DNA of 64,000 nucleotides from Calliopsis andreniformis (taxonomy: Eukaryota; Arthropoda; Insecta; Hymenoptera; Andrenidae). The stretch's first letter is position 1. Each line of letters opens with the position of its first letter. The notes below the pieces were generated by a model. The model had not been told where the DNA came from, searched no databases, and worked only from the letters and a program-made list of their open reading frames with translations. The DNA lies in the NCBI RefSeq assembly GCF_051401765.1, contig NW_027480438.1:5952001-6016000 (forward strand). The letters run 5' to 3'. A program made the position numbers and the translations under genes. Shown here piece after piece: positions 22,408 to 35,522 of this stretch.

Positions 22408-25400
22408 CATTAGTATATCCTGAATTCTCAGTATTCAATACTCAAAACTCAATCCTCAACCATCAGCCCTCATCCTCCATCCTCAATCCTCAATCCTCAA
22501 TCCTCAATCTTCAATCCTCAATACTCAACCTTCAATCTTCAATCCTCAATTCTCAATCCTCAATCCTCAATCCTCAATCCTCAATCCTCAGTCATCAATC
22601 CTCAATCTTCAATACTCAATCGTCAATCCGCAGTCCTCAATCCTCCATCCTCAATCTTCAATCCTGAATACTCAATCTTCAATCCTCAATACTCAATCTT
22701 CAATCCTCAACCCTCAATCCACAATCCACAATCCTCAATCCTCAATCATCAACCTTCAACCCTCAATACTCAATCTTCAATCCTCAATCCTCAATCCTGA
22801 ATCGTCAATCCTCATTCTTCAATCCTCAATACCCAAACCTCAGTCCTCAATCCTCAATCCTCAGTCATCAATCCTCAATAGTCAGTCATGAATACTCAAT
22901 CTTCATAACTCAATCCTCAATCCTCAATCCTCAATCCTCAATCCTCAATCCTCAATCCTCATTCTTCAAACCTCAATCCTCAACCCTCAGTCCTCATCCT
23001 CAATTCTCAATTCTCAATCCTCAATCCTCAATCCTCAATCTTCAATCCTGAATAAACAATCTCCAATCCTAGATCCTCAATCCCCAATCCTCAATCCTTA
23101 ATCCTCAATCTTCAATCCTCAATCCCCAGTCCTCAATCTTCAATCCTCAATGCTCAATCCTCAATCCCCAATCCTCAATCCTCAGTCCTCAATCCTCAAT
23201 CATCAAACCTCAAACCTCAATCCTCAACCGTCAGTACTCGTCCTCAATCCTCAACCCTCAATCCTCAACTCTCAATTCTCAATCCTCAATCCACAATAGT
23301 CAATCTTTAATCCTCAATACTCAACCTTCAATCCTCAATCCTCAATAACCAATCCTCAATCCTTAATCCTCAATCTTCAATCCTCAATCCTCAATACTCA
23401 ATCTGCAATCCTCAGTCCTCAACCCTCAACCCTCAATCCTCATTCTTCAATCCTCAATACCCAATCCTCAATCTTCAATCCTCAATCCTCAATCCTCAAT
23501 CCTCAATTCTCAATCCTCAATCCTCAGTCCTCAGTCCTCAAACCTCAATCCTCAATCCTCGTTCCTCAAACCTCAATCCTCAACCCTCAGTCCTCATCCT
23601 CAGTTCTCAATCCTCAATCCTCAAACCTCAACCTTCAATCCTCAATACTCAATCCTCAATCGTCAATACTCAACCATCAATACTCAATTCTCAATACTCA
23701 ATAGAATATCCTGAATTCTCAGTACTCAATACTCAAACCTCAATCCTCAACACTCAGCCCTCATCCTCCATCCTCAATCCTCAATCTTCAATCCTCAGTA
23801 CTCAATCTTCAATCTTCAATCCTCAATCCTCAATCCTCAATCCTCAATCCTCAATCCTCAGTCATCAATCCTCAATCTTCAATACTCAATCGTCAATCCG
23901 CAGTCCTCAATCCTCAATCCTCAATCTTCGTTCCTCAAACATCAATCCTCAACCCTCAGCCATCATCCTCAATCCTCAATCCTCGTTCCTCAATCCTCAA
24001 TCCTCAATCCTCAATCCTCAATCCTCAATGGTCAATCTCCAGTCCTAGATCCTCAATCCCCAATCCTCAATCCTTAATCCTCAATCTTCAATCCTCAATC
24101 CTCAATTCTCAATCCTCAATACTCAATCCTCAATCCTCAATCCTCAATCCCCAATCCTCAATCTTCAATCCTCAATCCTCAATCCTCAAGCCTCAATCCT
24201 CAATCCCCAATCTTCAATCCTCCATACTCAATCTTCAATCCTCAATCCTCAATCATCAATCCTCAGTCCTCAATCCTCAGTCATCAATCCTCAATCCTCA
24301 ATTCTCAATCCTCAATACTCAATCCTCATTCCTCAAACATCAATCCTCAACCCTCAGTCTTCATCCTCAATTCGCAATACTCAATCCTCAATCCTGAATC
24401 CTCAATCTTCAATCATCAATACTCAATCTTCAATACTCAATCCTCAATCCTCAATCCTAAAATCCTCAATCCCCCATATTCAACACACAACCCTCAACCA
24501 TCAATCCTCAATACACAACCATCAATTATCAATTCTCAGTACTCAATAGAATATCCTGAATTCTCAATTTTCAATACTCAATCCTGAATCCTCAATCTTC
24601 AGCTCTCAGTCCTCAACAATCAGTTGTCAATCCTCAATCCTCAATAGAATATCCTCAATTCACAGTATTCAATACTCAATAGTCAATCTGCAATCTTCCA
24701 ACCTCTATCCACAAACATCAATTCTCATCACTCAACCTTCAATCCTCAGTCCTCAATCCACAATCACCAATCCACAATCTTCAATAGGCAATCCTCAATC
24801 CTCAATCCTCAATCCTCAATACTCAATCTTCAATCCTCAATCCTCAATCCTCAATCCTCAACCCTCAGCCCTCATCCTCAACCCTCAATCCTGAATCTTC
24901 AATCCTGAATACTCAATCTTCAATCCTCAACACTCAATCTTCAATCCTCAACCCTCAATCCACAATCCACAATCCTCAATACTCAATGATCAACCTTCAA
25001 TCCTCAATCCTCAACCCTCAATCCTCAATCATCAGTCATGAATACTCAATCTTCGTAACTCAATCCTCAATCCTCAATTCTCAATCCTCAATCCTCAATC
25101 CTCATTCCTCAAACCTCAATCCTCAACCCTCAGACCCCATCCTCAATTCACAATTATCAATCCTCAATCCTCAATCCTCAATCTTCAATCCTGAATAATC
25201 AATCTTTCAATCCTAGATCCTCAATCCCCAATCCTCAATCCTTAATACTCAATCTTCAATCCTCAATCCCCAGTCCTCAATCTTCAATCCTCAATGCTCA
25301 ATACTCAATCCTCAATCCTCAATCCTCAATCCTCAATCCTCAATCATCAAACTTCAAACCTCAATCCTCAACCGTCAGTCCTCGTCCTCAATCCTCAACC

Positions 25401-27253
25401 CTCAATCCTCAATTCCCAATTCTCAATCCTCAATCCTCAATCGTCAATCTTCAATCCTCAATGATCAATCTCCAATCCTAGATCCTTAATCCCCAATCCC
25501 CAATCCTCATTACTCAATCTTCAATCCTCAATCCCCTGTCCTCAATCTTCAATCCTCAATTCTCAAACCTCAATCCTCAATCCTCAGTCATCAGTCCTCA
25601 ATCCTCAATCCTCAAACCTCAATCCTCAATCCTCAATCGTCAATCTTCAATCCTCAATGATCAATCTCCAATCCTAGATCCTTAATCCCCAATCCCCAAT
25701 CCTCATTACTCAATCTTCAATCCTCAATCCCCTGTCCTCAATCTTCAATCCTCAATGCTCAATCCTCAATCCTCAATCCTCATTCCTCATACCTCAATCC
25801 TCAACCCTCAGTCCTCATCCTCAATTCTCAATTCTTAATCCTCAATCCTCAATCCTCAATCTTCAATCCTCAATAATCAATCTCCTATCCTAGATGCTCA
25901 ATCCCCAATACGCTATCCTTAATCCTCAATATTCAATCCTCTATCCCCAGTCCACAATCTTCAATCCCCAAATCTCACTAATCGATCCTCAATCCTCAGT
26001 CCTTAATCGTCAATCATGAATCCACAATCTTCAATACTCAATCCTCAATCCTCAATCCTCAATCCTCAATCCTCAATCATCAATCCTCAATCTTCAATAC
26101 TCAATCCTCAATCCTCAACCCTCAATCCTCAATACTCAACCCTCAATCCTCAATACTCAACCATCAATCCTCAATTCTCAATACTCAATAGAATATACTG
26201 AATTCTCAGGATTCAATACTCAAACCTCAATCCTCAGCCCTCAGGCCTCATCCTCCATCCTCAATCCTCAATCCTCAATCCTCAATATTCAATCATCAAT
26301 ACTCAATCTTCAATCGTCAATACTCAATCCTCAATCCTAAAATCCTCAATCCTCAATATTCAACACACAACCCTCAACCATCAGTCCGCAATACTCAACC
26401 ATCAATCCTCAATTCTCAATACTCATTAGTATATCCTGAATTCTCAGTATTCAATACTCAAACCTCAATCCTCAACCCTCAGCCCTCATCCTCCGTCCAC
26501 AATCCTCAATCCTCAATCCTCAATCTTCAATACTCAATACTCAACCTTCAATCTTCAATCCTCTATTCTCAATCCTCAATCCTCAATCCTCAATCCTCAG
26601 TCATCAATCCTCAATCTTCAATACTCAATCGTCAATCCGCAGTCCTCAATCCTCAATCCTCAATCCTCGTTCCTCAAACATCAATCCTCAACCCTCAGCC
26701 ATCATCCTCAATCCTCAATCCTCGTTCATCAATCCTCAATCCTCAATCCTCAATCCTCAATAGTCAATCTCCAATCCTAGATCCCCAATCCTCAATCTTC
26801 AATCCTCAACCCTCAATCCTCAAGCCTCAATCCTCAATCTTCAATCCTGAATACTCAGTCTTCAATCCTCAATACTCAATCTTCAATCCTCAACCCTCAA
26901 TCCACAATCCACAATCCTCAATCCTCGATCATCAACCTTCAATCCTCAATACTCAATCTTCAATTCTCAATCCTCAATCCTGAATCGTCAATCCTCATTC
27001 TTCAATCCTCAATACCCAATCCTCAGTCCTCAATCCTCAATCCTCAGTCATCAATCCTCAATCCTCAATACTCAATCGTCAATCCTCAGTCCTCAATTCT
27101 CAATCCTCAATCCCCGTTCCTCAAACCTCAATACTCAACCCTCAGTCCTCATCCTCAATTCTTAATCCTCAATCCTCAAACCTCAATCTTCAATCCTCAA
27201 TACTCAATCCTCAATACTCAATACTCAACCATTAATCCTCAATTCTCAATACT
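22408..27253 (+). repeat. Second copy of 4,846-bp tandem duplication
   Basis: This copy repeats the order of 17562-22407. It ends by continuing into ACTCAATAGAATATCC at 27251, the normal continuation seen also at 34187 and 39363. Small differences from the first copy, such as CCTCATTACTC at 25697 against CCTTATTACTC at 20854, show that substitutions have accrued since the event. Confidence 0.9.
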
Positions 27254-27258
27254 CAATA

Positions 27259-27282
27259 GAATATCCTGAATTCTCAGTATTC
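27259..27282. repeat. Dyad element class G (most complete inverted repeat)
   Basis: Here both arms are complete: GAATA, two unpaired bases, CTGA, the loop ATTC, then TCAG and TATTC. This gives a nine-pair stem with a two-base bulge. Copies start at 15477, 27259, 34195 and 39371, all in long-family units. It is preceded by AACCATTAATCCTC, the variant that also appears just left of the duplication junction at 22.4 kb. Confidence 0.83.
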
Positions 27283-28586
27283 AATACTCAAACCTCAATC
27301 CTCAACCCTCAGCCCTCATCCTCCATCCTCAATCCTCAATCCTCAAACCTCAATCTTCAATCCTCAATACTCAATCTTCGATTCTCAATTCTCAATCCTC
27401 AATCGTCAATCCCCAATCCTCAATCTTCAATCCTCAATCCTCAATCCTCAATCTTCAATCCTCAATCCTCAATCCTTAATCCTCACACCTCAAACATCAA
27501 TATTCAACCCTCAGTCCTCGTCCTCAATCCACAACCCTCAATCCTCAGTCCTCAATACTCAATCTTCAATCCTCAATACTCAATCCTCAATCCTCAATCC
27601 TCAATCTTCAATCCTCAATACTCAATCTTCAATCCTCAATCCTCAATCCTCAATCCTCAATCCTCATTCTTCAATCTTCAATACCCAATCCTCAATCTTC
27701 AAACCTCAATCCTCAATCCTCAATCCTCAATCCTCAATCCTCATTCTTCAATCCTCAATACCCAATCCTCAATCTTCAATCCTCAATCCTCATTCTTCAA
27801 TTCTCCATACCCAATACTCAATCTTCAACCCTCAATCCTCTATCCTCAATCCTCAATTCTCAATCCTAATTCTTCAATCCTCAATACCCAATCCTCAATC
27901 TTCAATCCTCAGTCCTCAATATTCAATCATCAATATTCAATCTTCAATCCTCAAGCCTCAATCCTCAATCCCCAATCTTCAATCCTCCATACTCAATCTT
28001 CAATTCTCAATCCTCAATCATCAATCCTCAATCCTCAATCCTCAGTCATCAATCCTCAATCTTCAATACTCAATCCTCAATGCTCAATCCTCAATCCTCA
28101 ATCCTCATTCCTCAAACCTCAATCCTCAACCCTCAGTCCTCATCCTCAATTCGCAATACTCAATCCTCAATCATCAATCCTCAATCTTCAATCATGAATA
28201 CTCAACCTTCAATACTCAATCCTCAATCCTCAATCCTAAAATCCTCAATCCCCCATATTCAACACACAACCCTCAGCCATCAATCCTCAATACTCAACCA
28301 TCAATTATCAATTCTCAATACTCAATAGAATATCCTGAATTCTCAGTTTTCAATACTCAATCCTGAATCCTCAATCTTCAACTCTCAGTCCTCAACAATC
28401 AGTTGTCAATCCTCAATCCTCAATAGAATATCCTCAATTCACAGTTTTCAATACTCAATACTCAATCTTCAATCTTCAAATCTCAATCCACAGACATCAA
28501 TTCTCATCACTCAACCCTCAACACTCAGTCCTCAATCTTCAAACATCGATCCTCAATCCTCAATCTCCAATCCTCCATACTCAATC

Positions 28587-31500
28587 TACTATCCTCAATC
28601 CTCAATCATCAATCCTCAATCCTCAATCCTCAGTCATCAATCCTCAATCTTCAATACTCATTCCTCAATCATCAATCCTCAATCCTCAATCCTCAATCCT
28701 CATTCCTCAAACCTCAAACCTCAACCCTCAGTCCTCATCCTCAATTCTCAATTCTTAATCCTCATTCCTCAATCCTCAATCTTCAATCCTCAATAATCAA
28801 TCTCCTATCCTAGATCCTCAATCCCCAATACTCTATCCTTAATCCTCAATATTCAATCCTCTATCCCCAGTCCACAACCTTCAATCCCCAAATCTCAATA
28901 ATCAATCCTCAATCCTCAGTCCTTAATCGTCAATCATCAATCCACAATCTTCAATACTCAATCCCCAATCCTCAATCCTCAATCCTCAATCCTCAATCAT
29001 CAATCCTCAATCTTCAATACTCAATCCTCAATCCTCAACCCTCCATCCTCAATACTCAACCCTCAATCCTCAATACTCAATCATCAATCCTCAATTCTCA
29101 ATACTCAGTAGAATATACTGAATTCTCAGGATTCAATACTCAAACCTCAATCCTCAGCCCACAGCTCTCATCCTCCATCCACAATCCTCAATCCTCAATC
29201 CTCAATCTTCAATCATCAATACTCAATCTTCAATCTTCAATACATAATCCTCAATCATAAAATCCTCAATCCTCAATATTCAACACACAACCCTCAACCA
29301 TCAGTCCGCAATACTCAACCATCAATCCTCAATTCTCAATACTCATTAGTATATCCTGAATTCTCAGTATTCAATACTCAAAACTCAATCCTCAACCATC
29401 AGCCCTCATCCTCCATCCTCAATCCTCAATCCTCAATCCTCAATCTTCAATCCTCAATACTCAACCTTCAATCTTCAATCCTCAATTCTCAATCCTCAAT
29501 CCTCAATCCTCAATCCTCAATCCTCAGTCATCAATCCTCAATCTTCAATACTCAATCGTCAATCCGCAGTCCTCAATCCTCCATCCTCAATCTTCAATCC
29601 TGAATACTCAATCTTCAATCCTCAATACTCAATCTTCAATCCTCAACCCTCAATCCACAATCCACAATCCTCAATCCTCAATCATCAACCTTCAACCCTC
29701 AATACTCAATCTTCAATCCTCAATCCTCAATCCTGAATCGTCAATCCTCATTCTTCAATCCTCAATACCCAAACCTCAGTCCTCAATCCTCAATCCTCAG
29801 TCATCAATCCTCAATAGTCAGTCATGAATACTCAATCTTCATAACTCAATCCTCAATCCTCAATCCTCAATCCTCAATCCTCAATCCTCAATCCTCATTC
29901 TTCAAACCTCAATCCTCAACCCTCAGTCCTCATCCTCAATTCTCAATTCTCAATCCTCAATCCTCAATCCTCAATCTTCAATCCTGAATAAACAATCTCC
30001 AATCCTAGATCCTCAATCCCCAATCCTCAATCCTTAATCCTCAATCTTCAATCCTCAATCCCCAGTCCTCAATCTTCAATCCTCAATGCTCAATCCTCAA
30101 TCCCCAATCCTCAATCCTCAGTCCTCAATCCTCAATCATCAAACCTCAAACCTCAATCCTCAACCGTCAGTACTCGTCCTCAATCCTCAACCCTCAATCC
30201 TCAACTCTCAATTCTCAATCCTCAATCCTCAATAGTCAATCTTTAATCCTCAATACTCAACCTTCAATCCTCAATCCTCAATAACCAATCCTCAATCCTT
30301 AATCCTCAATCTTCAATCCTCAATCCTCAATACTCAATCTGCAATCCTCAGTCCTCAACCCTCAACCCTCAATCCTCATTCTTCAATCCTCACTACCCAA
30401 TCCTCAATCTTCAATCCTCAATCCTCAATCCTCAATCCTCAATTCTCAATCCTCAATCCTCAGTCCTCAGTCCTCAAACCTCAATCCTCAATCCTCGTTC
30501 CTCAAACCTCAATCCTCAACCCTCAGTCCTCATCCTCAGTTCTCAATCCTCAATCCTCAAACCTCAACCTTCAATCCTCAATACTCAATCCTCAATCGTC
30601 AATACTCAACCATCAATACTCAATTCTCAATACTCAATAGAATATCCTGAATTCTCAGTACTCAATACTCAAACCTCAATCCTCAACACTCAGCCCTCAT
30701 CCTCCATCCTCAATCCTCAATCTTCAATCCTCAGTACTCAATCTTCAATCTTCAATCCTCAATCCTCAATCCTCAATCCTCAATCCTCAATCCTCAGTCA
30801 TCAATCCTCAATCTTCAATACTCAATCGTCAATCCGCAGTCCTCAATCCTCAATCCTCAATCTTCGTTCCTCAAACATCAATCCTCAACCCTCAGCCATC
30901 ATCCTCAATCCTCAATCCTCGTTCCTCAATCCTCAATCCTCAATCCTCAATCCTCAATCCTCAATGGTCAATCTCCAGTCCTAGATCCTCAATCCCCAAT
31001 CCTCAATCCTTAATCCTCAATCTTCAATCCTCAATCCTCAATTCTCAATCCTCAATACTCAATCCTCAATCCTCAATCCTCAATCCCCAATCCTCAATCT
31101 TCAATCCTCAATCCTCAATCCTCAAGCCTCAATCCTCAATCCCCAATCTTCAATCCTCCATACTCAATCTTCAATCCTCAATCCTCAATCATCAATCCTC
31201 AGTCCTCAATCCTCAGTCATCAATCCTCAATCCTCAATTCTCAATCCTCAATACTCAATCCTCATTCCTCAAACATCAATCCTCAACCCTCAGTCTTCAT
31301 CCTCAATTCGCAATACTCAATCCTCAATCCTGAATCCTCAATCTTCAATCATCAATACTCAATCTTCAATACTCAATCCTCAATCCTCAATCCTAAAATC
31401 CTCAATCCCCCATATTCAACACACAACCCTCAACCATCAATCCTCAATACACAACCATCAATTATCAATTCTCAGTACTCAATAGAATATCCTGAATTCT

Positions 31501-34500
31501 CAATTTTCAATACTCAATCCTGAATCCTCAATCTTCAGCTCTCAGTCCTCAACAATCAGTTGTCAATCCTCAATCCTCAATAGAATATCCTCAATTCACA
31601 GTATTCAATACTCAATAGTCAATCTGCAATCTTCCAACCTCTATCCACAAACATCAATTCTCATCACTCAACCTTCAATCCTCAGTCCTCAATCCACAAT
31701 CACCAATCCACAATCTTCAATAGGCAATCCTCAATCCTCAATCCTCAATCCTCAATACTCAATCTTCAATCCTCAATCCTCAATCCTCAATCCTCAACCC
31801 TCAGCCCTCATCCTCAACCCTCAATCCTGAATCTTCAATCCTGAATACTCAATCTTCAATCCTCAACACTCAATCTTCAATCCTCAACCCTCAATCCACA
31901 ATCCACAATCCTCAATACTCAATGATCAACCTTCAATCCTCAATCCTCAACCCTCAATCCTCAATCATCAGTCATGAATACTCAATCTTCGTAACTCAAT
32001 CCTCAATCCTCAATTCTCAATCCTCAATCCTCAATCCTCATTCCTCAAACCTCAATCCTCAACCCTCAGACCCCATCCTCAATTCACAATTATCAATCCT
32101 CAATCCTCAATCCTCAATCTTCAATCCTGAATAATCAATCTTTCAATCCTAGATCCTCAATCCCCAATCCTCAATCCTTAATACTCAATCTTCAATCCTC
32201 AATCCCCAGTCCTCAATCTTCAATCCTCAATGCTCAATACTCAATCCTCAATCCTCAATCCTCAATCCTCAATCCTCAATCATCAAACTTCAAACCTCAA
32301 TCCTCAACCGTCAGTCCTCGTCCTCAATCCTCAACCCTCAATCCTCAATTCCCAATTCTCAATCCTCAATCCTCAATCGTCAATCTTCAATCCTCAATGA
32401 TCAATCTCCAATCCTAGATCCTTAATCCCCAATTCCCAATCCTCATTACTCAATCTTCAATCCTCAATCCCCTGTCCTCAATCTTCAATCCTCAATTCTC
32501 AAACCTCAATCCTCAATCCTCAGTCATCAGTCCTCAATCCTCAATCCTCAAACCTCAATCCTCAATCCTCAATCGTCAATCTTCAATCCTCAATGATCAA
32601 TCTCCAATCCTAGATCCTTAATCCCCAATCCCCAATCCTTATTACTCAATCTTCAATCCTCAATCCCCTGTCCTCAATCTTCAATCCTCAATGCTCAATC
32701 CTCAATCCTCAATCCTCATTCCTCATACCTCAATCCTCAACCCTCAGTCCTCATCCTCAATTCTCAATTCTTAATCCTCAATCCTCAATCCTCAATCTTC
32801 AATCCTCAATAATCAATCTCCTATCCTAGATGCTCAATCCCCAATACGCTATCCTTAATCCTCAATATTCAATCCTCTATCCCCAGTCCACAATCTTCAA
32901 TCCCCAAATCTCACTAATCGATCCTCAATCCTCAGTCCTTAATCGTCAATCATGAATCCACAATCTTCAATACTCAATCCTCAATCCTCAATCCTCAATC
33001 CTCAATCCTCAATCATCAATCCTCAATCTTCAATACTCAATCCTCAATCCTCAACCCTCAATCCTCAATACTCAACCCTCAATCCTCAATACTCAACCAT
33101 CAATCCTCAATTCTCAATACTCAATAGAATATACTGAATTCTCAGGATTCAATACTCAAACCTCAATCCTCAGCCCTCAGGCCTCATCCTCCATCCTCAA
33201 TCCTCAATCCTCAATCCTCAATATTCAATCATCAATACTCAATCTTCAATCGTCAATACTCAATCCTCAATCCTAAAATCCTCAATCCTCAATATTCAAC
33301 ACACAACCCTCAACCATCAGTCCGCAATACTCAACCATCAATCCTCAATTCTCAATACTCATTAGTATATCCTGAATTCTCAGTATTCAATACTCAAACC
33401 TCAATCCTCAACCCTCAGCCCTCATCCTCCGTCCACAATCCTCAATCCTCAATCCTCAATCTTCAATACTCAATACTCAACCTTCAATCTTCAATCCTCT
33501 ATTCTCAATCCTCAATCCTCAATCCTCAATCCTCAGTCATCAATCCTCAATCTTCAATACTCAATCGTCAATCCGCAGTCCTCAATCCTCAATCCTCAAT
33601 CCTCGTTCCTCAAACATCAATCCTCAACCCTCAGCCATCATCCTCAATCCTCAATCCTCGTTCATCAATCCTCAATCCTCAATCCTCAATCCTCAATAGT
33701 CAATCTCCAATCCTAGATCCCCAATCCTCAATCTTCAATCCTCAACCCTCAATCCTCAAGCCTCAATCCTCAATCTTCAATCCTGAATACTCAGTCTTCA
33801 ATCCTCAATACTCAATCTTCAATCCTCAACCCTCAATCCACAATCCACAATCCTCAATCCTCGATCATCAACCTTCAATCCTCAATACTCAATCTTCAAT
33901 TCTCAATCCTCAATCCTGAATCGTCAATCCTCATTCTTCAATCCTCAATACCCAATCCTCAGTCCTCAATCCTCAATCCTCAGTCATCAATCCTCAATCC
34001 TCAATACTCAATCGTCAATCCTCAGTCCTCAATTCTCAATCCTCAATCCCCGTTCCTCAAACCTCAATACTCAACCCTCAGTCCTCATCCTCAATTCTTA
34101 ATCCTCAATCCTCAAACCTCAATCTTCAATCCTCAATACTCAATCCTCAATACTCAATACTCAACCATTAATCCTCAATTCTCAATACTCAATAGAATAT
34201 CCTGAATTCTCAGTATTCAATACTCAAACCTCAATCCTCAACCCTCAGCCCTCATCCTCCATCCTCAATCCTCAATCCTCAAACCTCAATCTTCAATCCT
34301 CAATACTCAATCTTCGATTCTCAATTCTCAATCCTCAATCGTCAATCCCCAATCCTCAATCTTCAATCCTCAATCCTCAATCCTCAATCTTCAATCCTCA
34401 ATCCTCAATCCTTAATCCTCACACCTCAAACATCAATATTCAACCCTCAGTCCTCGTCCTCAATCCACAACCCTCAATCCTCAGTCCTCAATACTCAATC

Positions 34501-35522
34501 TTCAATCCTCAATACTCAATCCTCAATCCTCAATCCTCAATCTTCAATCCTCAATACTCAATCTTCAATCCTCAATCCTCAATCCTCAATCCTCAATCCT
34601 CATTCTTCAATCTTCAATACCCAATCCTCAATCTTCAAACCTCAATCCTCAATCCTCAATCCTCAATCCTCAATCCTCATTCTTCAATCCTCAATACCCA
34701 ATCCTCAATCTTCAATCCTCAATCCTCATTCTTCAATTCTCCATACCCAATACTCAATCTTCAACCCTCAATCCTCTATCCTCAATCCTCAATTCTCAAT
34801 CCTAATTCTTCAATCCTCAATACCCAATCCTCAATCTTCAATCCTCAGTCCTCAATATTCAATCATCAATATTCAATCTTCAATCCTCAAGCCTCAATCC
34901 TCAATCCCCAATCTTCAATCCTCCATACTCAATCTTCAATTCTCAATCCTCAATCATCAATCCTCAATCCTCAATCCTCAGTCATCAATCCTCAATCTTC
35001 AATACTCAATCCTCAATGCTCAATCCTCAATCCTCAATCCTCATTCCTCAAACCTCAATCCTCAACCCTCAGTCCTCATCCTCAATTCGCAATACTCAAT
35101 CCTCAATCATCAATCCTCAATCTTCAATCATGAATACTCAACCTTCAATACTCAATCCTCAATCCTCAATCCTAAAATCCTCAATCCCCCATATTCAACA
35201 CACAACCCTCAGCCATCAATCCTCAATACTCAACCATCAATTATCAATTCTCAATACTCAATAGAATATCCTGAATTCTCAGTTTTCAATACTCAATCCT
35301 GAATCCTCAATCTTCAACTCTCAGTCCTCAACAATCAGTTGTCAATCCTCAATCCTCAATAGAATATCCTCAATTCACAGTTTTCAATACTCAATACTCA
35401 ATCTTCAATCTTCAAATCTCAATCCACAGACATCAATTCTCATCACTCAACCCTCAACACTCAGTCCTCAATCTTCAAACATCGATCCTCAATCCTCAAT
35501 CTCCAATCCTCCATACTCAATC
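28587..35522 (+). repeat. Higher-order unit 5 (6,936 bp), standard long unit
   Basis: I use this as the reference long-family unit. Dyad elements lie at 29111, 29349, 30640, 31485, 31583, 33127, 33365, 34195, 35264 and 35362. The pair 29111/29349 and the later pair 33127/33365 have the same 238-bp internal spacing and similar surroundings 4,016 bp apart. The long unit therefore looks like an old, diverged doubling of a shorter ancestor with a size close to the 4.04-4.09 kb period at the right end of the window. That last step is inference. Confidence 0.88.

Larger units (their letters stand above)
16805..28586 (+). repeat. Higher-order unit 4 (11,782 bp = 6,936 + 4,846)
   Basis: This is a long-family unit enlarged by an internal tandem duplication of 4,846 bp. 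Landmark pairs at that offset include 17567/22413, 18858/23704, 20140/24986, 21170/26016, 21345/26191 and 21583/26429. Removing one copy leaves exactly the 6,936 bp of unit 5. It also shares private variants with unit 5: CCACAGCTCTCATCC (17379 and 29161), CAATACATAATCC near 17457 and 29239, and GAATAAACAATC near 18204 and 29986. Units 4 and 5 are therefore recent copies of one another. Confidence 0.9.
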
